Translations under genes and position numbers: made by a program
Source: Paramecium tetraurelia
Taxonomy: Eukaryota; Ciliophora; Oligohymenophorea; Peniculida; Parameciidae
Assembly (NCBI RefSeq): GCF_000165425.1
Contig: NW_001799648.1
Location: forward strand, 62,001 to 126,000
Length of the DNA stretch: 64,000 bases
Direction: 5' to 3'
In this document: positions 10,980-23,200 of the stretch, piece after piece
How positions within the stretch are numbered: the first letter of the stretch is position 1
Layout of the letters: every line of letters begins with the position of its first letter
Notes under the pieces: model-generated
The model's input: the letters and a program-made list of their open reading frames with translations, nothing else
The model's database searches: none
What the model was told of the DNA's origin: nothing

Positions 10980-13628
10980 ATGTCATAAGCTAAAGGATAG
11001 ACAAGCACATTTAAAATCCTACCTTACCATTTCATCCACGTTTTGGATTGCAATACAAACGTGACAAGAGTTGAGGTTGGACCATAGACCTTCATTCGTC
11101 AAGATCATGAATAAGTAAGAAACAAATAACAACAAAGGTAACATCTGGATAACAACCCTAAAAAATGATTGTGTTGCCAAAGTAGCATTATTGTATAATT
11201 GAAAACCCCATCGTGAAGGATAAGGATGGTTAACCAGCCAAGGATAGATATTGGTAAAGCTCATAATCATCCATTTAGTCAATTTGTTGTTCTCCATGGC
11301 GAGCGAGAGATTCGTTTCTTTGATAAGTATAGCACTCCATTTCCCCTGTATCCTAAGGAAAACCTGATTCAACAGCCCACAAAATTGACTGTCGTGAAAG
11401 AAGGAAGTGCTTTGAAGATTGAGGCACAACGGAATTTTAAAAGAGGAGAAAATGAAATGTATCTTTTTAATACTATAATAACGTAGTTTGGCTGGAGATC
11501 AGTATCTATTCAAAGGCCCAGCAACCTATTACCCAAGAATCGAAGAAAAAATACTTGGATAAATTGATTCCATTCTTATAAAGGAGAATTAAGCAATTCT
11601 TATTCGAGCAAAACAGGAGGAAACAGATTCCAATGGAGTAGTCAGAAAATCTGGAGAGCAATGGTTGATTAGAACTCCTGGATACTATCTGCCTCAAGTT
11701 TATGAAGAGTTTGTCAAGATAATTGATGCTGAGATTTTGGACAATCGAAAGGCTTTGCATTTAAAAGCAATTCAGACTTTCAAAGATGTTTATTGTAAAT
11801 GAAATGTGTTATTTCTTAATAGCCGTTGAGAGAAAGGCAGGAGAGGAATACCTGATAACATCTGAACAGACATCAGCACACATTGTCGATGTGTTTGAAG
11901 AGTTAGTTACAGTGATAAATTTGACTGTCTTAGATCCAAGACAATATTGTATAATAGAGAATCCATTTGATTTTGAAACCCAAAGAAACAAATTTGGATC
12001 CAAAGTGCTTGTTGAAGGTCCAAGAAGTTTTTTCCTTAGACCCAATGAATCTTTGCAATATGGAATTCAAGATTCCTACATCTTATCAGAGGATCAAGCC
12101 TTACTGTTGAGAGCAAAAGAGAAATGCAAATTCACTGAAAAGAAGTTGGCTAAGAACAATCAATTTGAAGAAGTTGAAGTGGAGTATGAACCAGGTAATA
12201 AATGGATGATTCATGGACCATGCATCTACACACCTCCCATTGTAGTGGAAGTGATTGAGAAGAGAGAGAGAATTCCTCTTGACAAGAATGAAGGTGTGTA
12301 TGTCAGAGACACAAGAACAGGTTAAGTGAGAACTGTCTTTGGTGAATCCTATATGTTGAAATCCCATGAGGAATTATGGTCTATGGAATTGCCAAACAAC
12401 GTTGATATAATTGTTGTCATCTCAATATTTCCATACAGGTGGAAAGAGAGACAAATGGAAGGTTGTTAGTTACAGAGCTCCCTTCAATACCTCAGTGTAG
12501 GTTTATGATTACAAGACCAAGAAGACAAGAATAGTATTTGGTCCTGCTTTGGTATGTTTAGAACCAGATGAAGTATTTACTCAATTATCCTTGTCTGGTA
12601 AAACACCAAAGACTCCTGGTGTTGTCAATACATTACATGTTATGATGGGTCCAGAATTCTCCACTGATGAAATCACTGTTGAAACATCCGATCATGCTGT
12701 CTTGAAATTACTCTTAGCTTACAATTGGAGATTTAAGGTAGATGAAAACAACATTGAATCTGCCTCCAAGATCTTTGCAGTCAAAGATTTCATTGGAGAT
12801 CTCTGCAATCAAATGGCTTCGAAAGTCAGAGCTGCTGTTGCCTCTGTTGTCTTCGATAAATTCCATAAGACCTCTGCCAAACTCATTAGAACAGCCATCT
12901 TTGGCACTGATGAAAATGGCAAAATCAGAAAGGAATATCTGATGGTGAAGAATAATCTAGTCATTACTAATGTAGATATCAAAACAGTCGAACCAGTGGA
13001 CAACCAAACTAGATAGAGTCTTCAAAGATCCGTTTCTTTGGCTATTGAAATATCAACCAAGAAATAGGAGTAGGCTGCTTAACACGTTGCTGAATAACAA
13101 GAACAATAAGCTTAGGGTGAATTAGATCAATTGAGAATTGAAGACGATCTCAAAGCAGAAGCTGCTAAATAGAAATTGCTTGAAATGGAAAACAAATCAC
13201 AAGAAGTTACATAATAAGGATCTGCCATTGCAGACGCTGAAGCCATCGCCAAGGCTGAACAAATCAAAGCATAAAAGGAATATGAGTTAGCTCAATTGAG
13301 AGCTAGAGCCAATAAGATTGAAAAGGAAGCTGCATTGAAACAAAAATAAAAGGAACAAGATCAAAATATCAAGTATGAATAAGAGAAGGCTGAACTTGAA
13401 ATCCGAAGAGCCAAAGAACTAGCTACAATAGAATCCAATAAGTTTGAGCAAATCATCGAAGCCTTAGGACAAGATACTCTCATTGCCATGGCCAATGCAG
13501 GACCAGAAATGCAAGCTGAGTTGCTTAAGGGATTGGGATTGTAAGGTTACATCTTCACCGATGGAAACAACCCAATAAATTTATTCAATGGAGCCCAACA
13601 ATTAATCGGAGGAGCATTGCCATAATGA
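10980..13628 (+). CDS. MVP: major vault protein
   Basis: Main shell protein of the vault, the large cytoplasmic ribonucleoprotein barrel. It aligns along its length with animal MVP: HYCIIENP in the first repeats, DPFPLYP-like TPFPLYPKE, GDQYLFKGPATYYPR, SGEQWLIRTPGYYLP, GIQDSYILSEDQALLLRA, PLDKNEGVYVRDTRTG, and the SPFH-like shoulder (TVETSDHAVLKLLLAYNWRF, SKVRAAVASVVFDKFH, EPVDNQTRQSLQRSVSLAIEI). A long Lys/Glu/Gln cap helix and the end block GPEMQAELLKGLGLQ plus TDGNNPINLFN follow. Introns at 11115-11137, 11254-11278, 11459-11486 and 11795-11822 are typical. A fifth near 12413-12446 (or 12416-12446) is needed to keep frame but starts GTT/GTC. About 836 aa. Confidence 0.93.
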
Positions 13629-13653
13629 TATTATACATAAATCATTAAAAACA

Positions 13654-14664
13654 TCATAATTAGCTTTAAAATGACATTTCCCTTGTGAACTTTATAGGTG
13701 GCTCCTCAAAAGATTGATCTTGCTTTAATTAAGGTAGCTGCTGCTGTTACTGTTGTTATTGTTTGACTTCTTATGTCTCATTCAACAACTGTTTTTTCTT
13801 GTTTATTTATTTCTCTATGTTCTATTGAGCCAAAAACTAATCAAAAGGCTTATCACTATACATTTCCTAGACCATATTTGGAATTACGTCTATGTATTTA
13901 ATCTATATTGACAAATGGTTTATGTACCTTCTGATCTTGGTTAGTTATTTTGTTATATTGGATGATCTATAGGACTGCTTCGTTCTGCAAAAATTCAAGG
14001 AATAATTCTTTTATTTTTTTCTTTTGCTTCTATTATTCGTTGTTATCATTCTTATCAATCTAAAAACATCTTTTGATAGAGTTAATTGCTTACTTATGAA
14101 AATCCCCTAACTCATATCTTCCCTATTTTGATTTTTTATTCGACTTTAATTGATGTAAAAATGTACTAACATCATCTTCTTTTAAAATTTTCGCCCACTT
14201 TTTGAATCTCCCCATAAAAAAATGAGGAATGCGTCTTAATTTGATTCAGATTGTTACCTGTAAAAATCCTGCGTTTCCTTCACTTCATTCGGTTATTAAG
14301 ACTATTGTTCTTGTGGTTATTGAGACAATTGAGCTCCACTTTTTTCATCTGAAGCAGATGATGATCCATCATCTTCCTATTATTCAAATTGGGGATTAGA
14401 CTCTTAAACCATTCCCTGATTTGACTCAACTTGACCATGGATCGTATCGTTTAGTTCTGCTAAAAATTGCTTTGCTTATTAAAGTTGACTGAGGAAAGTT
14501 TCATCCACTTCCAATTGATATTTCCCTTTGCTTTTCGAAATCAGTTTCATCTTCTTCATCATTGCAGGAGCTGCAATCACTTACTTCTTGATTTAAGTCC
14601 TTGTTTATTTTGCTCCTAAATAAGAATAATTTGTAAAACCTTTTTTATTACTAAAGTTGCTCAT
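13654..14664 (-). CDS. hypothetical Q-rich protein
   Basis: I do not recognise it. It starts MSNFSNKKGFTNYSYLGAK, followed by a basic patch (MMKKMKLISKSKGK). A low-complexity Q/S/E-rich stretch comes next, then a more ordered basic segment (FFMGRFKKWAKILKEDDVSTFLHQL...NSIKRCF) and a C-terminal polyglutamine run coded mainly by CAA/TAA. Introns at 14235-14257 and 13837-13861 (plus-strand positions) are 23 and 25 nt, GTA start, AG end; the second removes a TGA. About 320 aa. It converges on the MVP gene with only 25 bases between the stops. Confidence 0.65.
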
Positions 14665-14706
14665 TATTTAATATTATTTATACAATTATTCCATATAATT
14701 TAAGAT

Positions 14707-15354
14707 ATGAACTTCATACTTCTAAAAAATCATATTTCATAATATTATCAAATTTAAAAATTCTAAAAATCCTAGAAACATTTTTAACCTCAGGCAGAAA
14801 ACACATTTAAATATAGAAAGTGTAATCCTCCACCTGATTTTGATACTACTAGGAAGTCTGTAAGATTGAAAGAATTACAACTTGAAGGTTTAAATTATCA
14901 TTCGAAAATAAATTTATTTAATAATTTACATTTATTTATACTAAAATCAAACATAATAAATTACTATTAGAATAGATATACTTCATCTAATTCTCATTCC
15001 CCCTCTCTTTTATTAATAAAAATATCTTCTTCTTTGTCTATTGCTGACGTAACTTATATGTAGGTTTAGTATTACTTTATTTAAAGAATATGATAAAAAG
15101 TAATCATATTACAAAATCTGGAATAGTAAATTCTTCCCTTTCGAAGAAATTTGGTCTAAAAAAATCGTTAGTTACGAGATGAAGTTGAATACTTTTAAAT
15201 TGCGTGGATGGGATTATTGCTTTGTACTTTTTCGTTTATAGTTGTTTATTTCTTAAAATATAAAGTTTAGGAGAATGTTGATAAGAGAGTAGTTGTTGCA
15301 AATGAGCAAGGAGGAGAAAAATAATATAAATCTAATTAATTGATTAATCCTTGA
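14707..15354 (+). CDS. probable small single-pass membrane protein (splicing unresolved)
   Basis: Frame 1 is open from the ATG at 14707 to a TGA at 15352-15354 except for one TGA at 15091-15093, so an intron near 15040-15120 is likely, but I cannot fix its ends. The C-terminal part looks real: a charged helix (NRQLRDEVEYFQIAW), one strong transmembrane segment (MGLLLCTFSFIVVYFLKY, ~15208-15260) and a charged tail. The layout of helix plus one membrane span recalls tail-anchored or SNARE-like proteins, but no family was recognised. An alternative is a short gene starting at the ATG at 15208. Confidence 0.4.
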
Positions 15355-15362
15355 ATAACTAA

Positions 15363-15675
15363 TCATTTCTTAACTTGCTTCTTTGGGGCCTTCTTATTGT
15401 TTTTCTTGGGTGCTGGCTTTTTAGAACCTGCAGCCCTTTGGCTTAGCTCCTCCTTTCTTGCCTTGCTTTTTTGGTGTAGTGGCAGCAACTGGTGTTGAGG
15501 TGGCTGGTGCAGGGTTGGAGTAGTTGTCACTGGGGCTGGTGCTGGAGTAGCATCAGTTCGGTTTTTTAGTAACTTTCTTGACATGCTTAGTAGCTTCTAC
15601 TATAAGTTATATATTTGACTTGGGTGGTGTTGTCTTTTTGGTTCCTTTATTTCCTTTTGGTGCTGCTTTTGCCAT
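15363..15675 (-). CDS. basic Lys/Ala/Pro-rich protein, possibly linker-histone-tail-like
   Basis: Starts MAKAAPKGNKGTKKTTPPK and ends KKPAPKKNNKKAPKKQVKK, the composition of linker-histone tails and other nucleic-acid-binding basic proteins. No globular winged-helix domain is visible. The two ends are in different frames. A 34-nt intron (GTC...AAG, plus ~15585-15618) would join them as a 92-aa protein; otherwise there is a frameshift. The central Thr/Pro/Gln part reads plausibly in two frames. GC content is higher than in the neighbours. Confidence 0.45.
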
Positions 15676-15784
15676 TTTATTTATGTTTTCTTATTTTTAT
15701 TATTAAGTTTTTTTCTCCTAAGCTTTAAATTCGAATTATAAAATTTCGTTAATTTCATTGGTTTATTTGATAACATTTTGGATA

Positions 15785-16192
15785 ATGATATTGCTCTACT
15801 TTAATTGTCAAATAGGTAATTGTGCACATCCTCTTCCTCATAAGGTATTTTAAACATCAAATAATTTCAAAATTCTGCCTACTAGAGCACATCAAAATGT
15901 GATTAATTTGGATCAATTTAGCACTTACAGCAGAGAATTCACTTCTAAAAACACTTTTCAATGCTTATTAAATGATAATCTTGAGAAATTATTGGGTTTC
16001 TATCGATAATTCAAATTTGAAACAGAATTTTAAAAAAAGGAATTTTTACAAAAAAAGTAATAATAAATTATTTTTTATTTATTTTTTTTTTCAATTTTAA
16101 TAATTTAATAATTTTAATAAAATGCTATATATCAACTAACTTTGGTACTCCTCCTAGTAATCAAGAATCTCTCCACCTCCTCAGCCAACTGA
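15785..16192 (+). CDS. hypothetical small protein
   Basis: Open frame with a plausible coding part: INLDQFSTYSREFTSKN and LLNDNLEKLLGFYRQFKFE, then a Lys/Gln tail. The first TGA in frame is at 16190-16192, which overlaps the 3' end of the convergent coiled-coil gene by about 60 bases, and the last 40 codons are poly-T/A DNA. The true end may therefore differ. No family recognised. Confidence 0.35.
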
Positions 16193-18467
16193 GGACCACC
16201 GCATTCCATAACAGCATTGATCACATCTGCCATATTTTATTTTCCTCCTACGACAGCTTTTTCTAATTCCGCAATTTATTGCTCAAGAGTTTGATGGCGC
16301 TAATCACTTAGTACAACAATTTTCTGTCAATTATTATATATTATGTGGTTACCTTGTTTATTTCAACCTAGTGTTGTAAACTCTCAAGTTCAACTTAATC
16401 TTTTTTACTTTGCAAGACTAATTTTTATATAAATAATATAATTTACTTAAACTTTCGTTCTCCTATTTCAAAGCAGCTATCTAGGCAATGTAATCAGTTA
16501 ATAATTTAGCTTAATCCATATTCTACATATCAGGCTACTGCAGAATTAAATTATTCTAAGCCATTAATTTCTCTATCTCTTGAGTTCTAAGTGCTATGAT
16601 TCATATTTACTTTTTTTTCAATTCAACATTCTTCTCTGCTAATTGTTATTTCAATTATTCATTTTCCTATTCTACTTAAGTATTTGAATTCTTAATTTGT
16701 TCACTTTGATCTTAAGAGTGTCTGCCTTTCTCAAACAATTCCTTCTCTAAATGTGCTATTCTAATCTTATTTTATTTAATTTCTTCAATTTTACTATCCA
16801 CTTCAATTTGCTTTGTTTTAATTAGATTTTTCATTTGTTCCAGAATTTCTTAATTGCTATTTTGTCCTGACAATTAAGAAGCCTTGATGAAACTATCATT
16901 CTGAACCAACTAAATCGCTTACTGAGCTCTTTATAATTCCTTTTCTAGATTCTCTATTTCTCTCTTTTTATTCTCATTATCTCTCTTTTGGCACTCCAAA
17001 TCATATGATTGATTATCAAGGCCTTTCTTAAATTGTTCTGCCTCTCTTTTAATTTAAGCATTCTCTCTTTTAGTTACTTCCAAGTCCTTTTTCCATAATT
17101 CAGCTTCCTTCTTATAGAATTCAATTTCTTTAGACTTTTGATCTAACTCTCTTTTTAAATGGTCTGTTTCCTTGTTGACCAATAAAGAATGACTTGAACT
17201 ATTGTTGAAGCTCTTAACCTATATTCTTTAATATTCATTTCTTAGATTGCTATAAGTTTCAGATAACAAATTAAAAGCAGCTTCACTTTTGATTTGTTGA
17301 TCCTTTAAACCTTAATTTTCATTGGTTAATTTTTAAATCTAATTTTTTAATTAAGCATTCTCTTATTGTAACTATGACAATTATTATCTCCATTAAGTGG
17401 AATCTACCTCTGTATCCAATTATTTGCTTGACAATGTCAAACCTCCATCGATTTAAGTGGGTCTCGTCCCAAAATTCTCTTGAAAGTCTCCTTTCTTGGA
17501 CAGGGGTTTAGGTTTAGTTGAGCCTTTGAGAATTTCACTCTATTCGTTGGGTGACGTAGCAGACAAGACTTCGTTTCTGGTTTTAATTCTTGAATCTTAT
17601 CGATTGGGACTTTTAGAGGGGGCTCTATTGTTTGAGTTGTTTTGTGAGTCCTTGTTGAGTTATCTGAAATCTAGTGGGTTGTTATTTGAAGATTTAAGAT
17701 TTTCAAATCCTCCAGTTGATTTTTAAATTTATTATTTATTTATTGGTTTATAATCTTTGGGAGTTTGAAATCTACGAGGACTCATGACTCGAACTTCAGG
17801 TTTGCGAATTTCTTCAAATTTTTCATCCTCCATTTGTCCTTTTTTGATGGGTTCCTTTAATTTCTTGACATACTATTCCCTGACCATTTCCTAATGATCT
17901 TTCCATTAAGTGTATGTGGCATGTACAGTTCTCTTATCGAAATGAAGTTCGTCAGCAGGTTTCTTCTATTAAGCAGTTGGTTTCTAGGGTTGTGGAGTTG
18001 GAATGGGTTGGTCTCTCATTGGACTTACTTAGCGAATTTATTTAGACTGCACTTAATCTACTTGATTCCAGGCCAAACTCATTTGAACTTGGGCTTCCGA
18101 ATCGAATTTATTCTGAATAGTAATTTTGTCAATGATAAGAGGAAGATTGTTCTCAATGTAAAAGCCTAAATTAATGGTTGCTTCTCCAAAGATGGTCTAA
18201 CCATCGTAAAAGTAGAGTTTCAACTACAAATATATGCAAATATCCAATACATTGCCTTTCTCGACATATTACACATTTAATTCAATTTTTTCCCAAATTT
18301 CTTGAATTTCTTTGCATTTGCATCTGACTTTTGAGTCCAAAGCGGAAGTGGAGAAGGCTAAGCATAGAGATGTGATCAATACAATCGCTTAATTTAATAG
18401 AGCATGATTCGAGTGAGGAGCCGATGAAAAATTGGATTGTCTAGACTTCTATATCAAGATGTAGCAT
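16132..18467 (-). CDS. long coiled-coil protein with C2-like N-terminus
   Basis: Residues ~1-140 (18467 down to ~18040) alternate short beta strands (IQFFIGSS, VRCKCKEI, LKLYFYDGQTIFGEATINLG), as in N-terminal C2 domains of cytoskeletal coiled-coil proteins. A Pro/Gln linker follows, then a coiled coil of about 450 residues rich in Leu, Glu, Lys and Gln. The end is a compact stretch, NMADVINAVMECGGPQLAEEVERFL. Introns (plus positions) at 18358-18382, 16587-16610, 16418-16446 and 16324-16352 remove in-frame TGAs and leave an exact multiple of three, 742 aa. Exact family not recognised; a scaffold or basal-body role is inference. Confidence 0.7.
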
Positions 18468-18597
18468 TTTGAAATAAAATATGTTATTTTATTAATTAAT
18501 AACTCGACTAAAAATTATAAAAGACACCTATTGAAAATTTGAGTGTCATTCTAATAAAGTGCATTCAATAGACACTCAGGAGAATAATAATATATAA

Positions 18598-19387
18598 ATG
18601 CCATTTAAATTTCATAAATTAAAACAATTCTTCATGTCTGCCAAACCACAAAATCTTGACGACGGTAGTTTGATACTCAATCCAAAAGCAGCACACAAAT
18701 ATTCCCTGATATGGGTAGCAGAATTAATCATAACATTTAGATGCATGGTTTAGGAGATACTGCATATGGATTTTTAGATGTCTTTTAGCAATTCCCAGTA
18801 GTAAAAGCAGAAACCAAAGTGCTCTTGCTTCAAGCTCCATAAAGAGCAGTGACAATAAATATGGGAATGAAATTCTCAAGTTGGTTTGATATCAAAGTGC
18901 TTAAGACAAATGCGAATGTTGAACAATTCATTTAAAATTTTCAGGATGTAATGACTAACGAATATTATAGACTGTTTCAATGGAAGAAATACAAGATTCT
19001 AAAAAAATTGTCACAAATTATTTGGACCAAGAAGTGAAATTAGTTTCATCTAAAAATGTATTCATCGGTGGATTTTCTTAAGGATGCTGTATGGCTTTGG
19101 AAACAGCCTTCAGCTATCCATAACCATTAGGAGGAATAGTGGGTTTGTCTGGTTATTTATTCCCAACCACTTAAATTAATGATGTCCAAAAAGAGACCCC
19201 CATAGTTCTCGTTCACGGCGAATAAGATCAGATGATTCCATGCAATTTATCAAAGATAAGCTATTAGAGATTGGACAACTCAAAGAGGCAAATGTTTAAT
19301 CATCATGTAATTCCAAAGATGGGTCATGAAGTTCCAATGCCTGTTATTAAGGTGATGTTAGATTTCTTCTAGAATGCATAGAAATGA
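18598..19387 (+). CDS. acyl-protein thioesterase (APT/lysophospholipase family)
   Basis: Serine hydrolase that removes palmitate from cysteines of membrane proteins, or hydrolyses lysophospholipids. The alpha/beta-hydrolase signs are clear: oxyanion-hole loop WMHGLGDTAYGF, nucleophile elbow GGFSQGCCMA (Ser of GFSQG), acid loop VHGEQDQMIP (Asp) and catalytic His in KMGHEVP. The MKFSSWFDI motif before the cap is typical of APT1/2. Introns at 18715-18740 and 18948-18970. 246 aa, slightly longer than the usual ~230 because of an N-terminal extension; the second Met (MSAKPQNL) is an alternative start. Confidence 0.88.
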
Positions 19388-19461
19388 TAGGAATCATTCT
19401 TGAACAATTTATCATTAATAAAAAGAATAAGCAATTCATATATTAGTTTCTGATTCTTAAT

Positions 19462-20177
19462 TCATTTTTAAGCTTGATATTATCTCGCTTCTACATCCTT
19501 CCAATTTACGATCTTCCATATTTCCATATGTTCGCCAAGAAATTTGGTCTTACATTCTTGTAATACTGCCGATAGGTGTATTCCCAAACATCAATTGCTA
19601 ATCATATAAATTTCTGAATCCATTATTAAAATTGGTGTAAGACCATAGTTTTATGGAATTTCTAAGTTGGGAAGTTTCAAATATCTCAATTTCTTCGATT
19701 GCTAATCAACTCCCAAGAATTCACATCCACTGCCTGGAATTGCTGCAGTTCTAGTATTGAAGAAAGTCTTGAGAATTATCAACATTTCCCCAATTTTTAT
19801 TGACTATTAGACTAAAGCGTTGTTTGCATCAGGTAATTGTCCTCCCCCGTTTTTAATTGGTGTTCTGCATTATAAGTTAAATAAACATACAAGTTCTCCC
19901 AAAACAAACTATGATTCAAATGACCACCCAAATTGAATTTGATAATGTCTTGGACTTTGGCAATCCTTTAGAATTCATTCTTTGCTAAAACACTTCCAAT
20001 TACTTTTATGCAGCATTAAGATTTTTGATATAAGCTAAATGATGTTTGGAATGATGAAATTCAAGAAGTGTTACACTCAATTACTGGTTCTAGATCTCAG
20101 TATCCATACTTAAGAGCAGGTAATGAGTGAGCGTTGAGAGTGCCAAAGAAAATTTAAGAATTTATAAAAAATTACAT
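19462..20177 (-). pseudogene. Fe-superoxide dismutase pseudogene
   Basis: Iron/manganese SOD family remains are obvious: [104 protein letters not shown] and NWKDVEARQ at the end. They are spread over several frames. Seen: an in-frame TGA at 20097-20099, frameshifts near 20070, 20000 and 19790-19815, a would-be intron near 19587-19615 that lacks a GT donor, and an 8-bp tandem duplication at 19514-19529. One normal intron (GTATG...GCAG, ~19861-19888) survives. Metal ligands are still visible as fragments (HHSKHH, LNHSLFW, DVWEYTY). Neighbours on both sides are intact, so poor sequence quality is an unlikely cause. Confidence 0.85.
19514..19529. repeat. 8-bp tandem duplication in the Fe-SOD pseudogene
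   Basis: TTCCATAT occurs twice in direct tandem. Removing one copy brings IW back in frame with the family-typical end [11 protein letters not shown], so this is probably a replication-slippage lesion. Confidence 0.7.
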
Positions 20178-20214
20178 AAAATTATTTTATAGATGTGATT
20201 TTTGTGTTTATAAT

Positions 20215-23200
20215 TCATTGATAAAAATTCTCGTATTTCTTTAAAATTTCATCAAATTCCACATAATTGAATTCAATACCCTAGTAAGCAAATCTATAGG
20301 TTATAAAATATAATTGGTTACCTTTTGCAAATGACTCTAAATTAATCATCAGTTAATGGCAATTTATGAAAATCCATAATAGATCTAAATCGAGTAAAAG
20401 TAATCTTTCCAGATTTAGTTTTGTCCTATAAAATGTGAATGACATACATTACCTTATCTTGGAAGTGAGGTTTGAGTAGGATTCTATGTTTTTTAACGAC
20501 TTCCCCCAATCTTAACATAATAGTATGCAAGGCCTCCTCTTCTTCTGAAGTTAAGGCATCTCTTGGATCAAGGAAAGTTGGAATAACATGGACAGGAGGT
20601 TTCATCAATGGATCTTTATCCAATCCCTTTGTTAAATTAGTAAATATGGATTCTTACAGATTTTGTAAATACAATTTCAACATCCTCAATGAATTTAGCG
20701 TAATTCACTCTAATGGGATCTTCTGGTACAACATACATGGTTTCTAATAGGTCTAAACTCTCTTGATCCAAATCTATCTTCATTTGACTCAACACTCCTC
20801 TAAATTTATTGGTAGGCATCAATCCTTTTCTTAGAGGATCAAAATCTTTGAAATAATCACCCAATCTCAATCTTTTGATCTTAACAGCCACTTTAATTTA
20901 TTCTAAGAGTACAGATGGTTGTAACTAAATAAACTTATTATTATATATACTTTTTCTTTCTCTTTTGGTTTTACTCCCACATATGCTTGAGATGCCCCTG
21001 ATTCTGTTTATATTTCCAAGGGAGGTTGAGTATCATTGATAAACTAAACATATCTAATATCTCCATCATCTTCAGCAGCATATATTTTGACAACTGCTTA
21101 GAATTCTTCATCAGATAAAATGAAATTGACGGTGGCCAAGGTCTATCTGAATTACTTAGGAGACACTTTGTTCCTACCCAACTTATCCCAATCTTAGAAA
21201 AACTATTTGATATCCAGTCTAGTAGCTTTGCAGAAATATTAAAATTTCTTCTTTATAACTTCAGCCACTTATCGATCTCTCTCTGTTATTGAAACTCTAC
21301 CATAATTATATTAGGTTGACATCAGAGGCACATCCTCTGAAGGACTGACTTTTTCAAGATTCTTAGTTGTGAAAACCTAATCCACTTAATCAGTGAAATC
21401 TTTCCAATAAACAAAGTTTAGTTTGTCTTTGCATCCAAAGTTCTATAGAATCAATTGGAATTCAGCATCAGACAATAGAATCTTGGCCATGCTTAAGCCT
21501 TTTCTTAATTGAGTGACAGTAATGGTTCCACTTCTTAATTTGTCGAAATCTTTAAGGAATTCTGCAACTCTTTGTCTCTATTCCTTAACTATTCTTCTTA
21601 ATTTAGCCATAAGATCTTCAAAATCATTTGGTTAATCATTTCTGATGAATGCTTAACTAACATTGTCTGACTTAACATAGTTTTTGAATGCGTCTGCATG
21701 AGATCTACTTATAGCAACACCTTCATCAGATTGATCAACTATTCTACAGAAATCATAGTAATTGACTTCATTTAAATTGGCTTTATCAACAAATCTTTTC
21801 AATAGTAAATTCAATGATACAGGGTCTGGGAATAAGTTGAATTAATTAAGAATTCTTAAGAATTGATTAGTGGTGATGTACCCTTACTTGGTCTTATCAA
21901 AATCTTCGAAGACTGGTTTCAAGAGAACTCGTTTATTTTGAATGGCTTGTTTATATTTCATCAATAATTCATCCAATTAAATGGCTTCTTACTCTGTCAT
22001 TTATAAATATCTCCTTCTAGCTGGTAGTGTAGTTGTATCATCAATCTAAGGAACTTAGGCTTAAGGAGATTTATCGATTCCCTTGATAGTGAAAATCTTA
22101 TCGACATCTTCACAGAATTGATTGTAATCTACCTGACCATTGGGAATGCTGTCAATTTTATAGTGATTCAATAGTATGGTTATTTCCTTTTCAGTAACAG
22201 GAATGTTTTGAAGATGCAATATTCTAGCAAACTAACATCAATAATCATAGCATACTTGAGATTCAGTAACTAGTCCTTTTCTCAAGGGATCAAAGTCCTT
22301 GTAGAACTCCCTGATTCTGATTCTCTTCATAACTACATCTCCTTAAATCTTCTTCAATACCTATTCCAAGGTGTTGATGTTATCAGTTAATTTCTTGGAA
22401 GTAAACAAAGTAGAAATCAAATCAAGTCCTTCTTTGTCTTCAATGAAATCATCATCAGGATGAACCTACATAATCAATGAGTATTACTTCTTTTGGATTA
22501 TGCTTAATACCAGTGATAACACCACTTAGCATTTCTTGGACATTATCAACATCATCACAAAATTTAACATAATTGACTTCCTTAGGATTTCCATTATCAA
22601 TGTATTATCTGATAAGCAATTACAAATATTAATCCTTAGGTAGTAATCCTAATTAATTGAGCACCCTTGAAAATTGATCAATGGTGATATGGGAACAGGC
22701 AGTTCTATCAAAATCCTGGAATGGCTGTTTCAAGAATATTCGTTTGGTTGCTATTTTCCTTTTTATTGCCAACATCAATCTCTTCACGGTGTCTTCCTCA
22801 TCCTTATTGAAGATCTACAATTAGTCTATTATTCATACTTGGGGAGCCTAAAACACTTAAGCCTTAGCCTCACTATTTAAGAATTGCTCTTCAAGCTTGT
22901 TACAGAATGTGGTGTACTAGACTAATCCATCATTGAGTTTATATCTCCTAATGATTTCCTCAATTTCATCCCTTGTAAAGTGGAAATTTATCATTGACAA
23001 GGCAGATCGAAACTTATTGTTATTGATACAGTAATACCTTATCTTCTGTCACCCAACCTTTACGGAGACGATCAAAATCTGTGAAGAATTCCCTCACTCT
23101 TATTTACTTTTTGTACACTTCTTATTGTAATCTTGTCTCTATATCTTGTTGTACATAAGTTCCAACTAAACCTTTAAATGAAAGCAATTTACTTATTGAT

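Noticed and set aside
15208-15354. Independent 48-codon membrane gene from ATG 15208
   Set aside because: Possible, but the same frame is coding-like upstream, so it was described as part of a longer unresolved gene.
17496-18169. Plus-strand frames of 76 and 91 codons
   Set aside because: Antisense to the C2/coiled-coil gene, whose minus-strand reading has clear composition, introns and a stop.
19587-19615. Retained internal eliminated sequence (IES) in the Fe-SOD pseudogene
   Set aside because: The segment ends TTAG and is better explained as an intron that lost its GT donor; the ends do not fit the TAYAG-type IES consensus.
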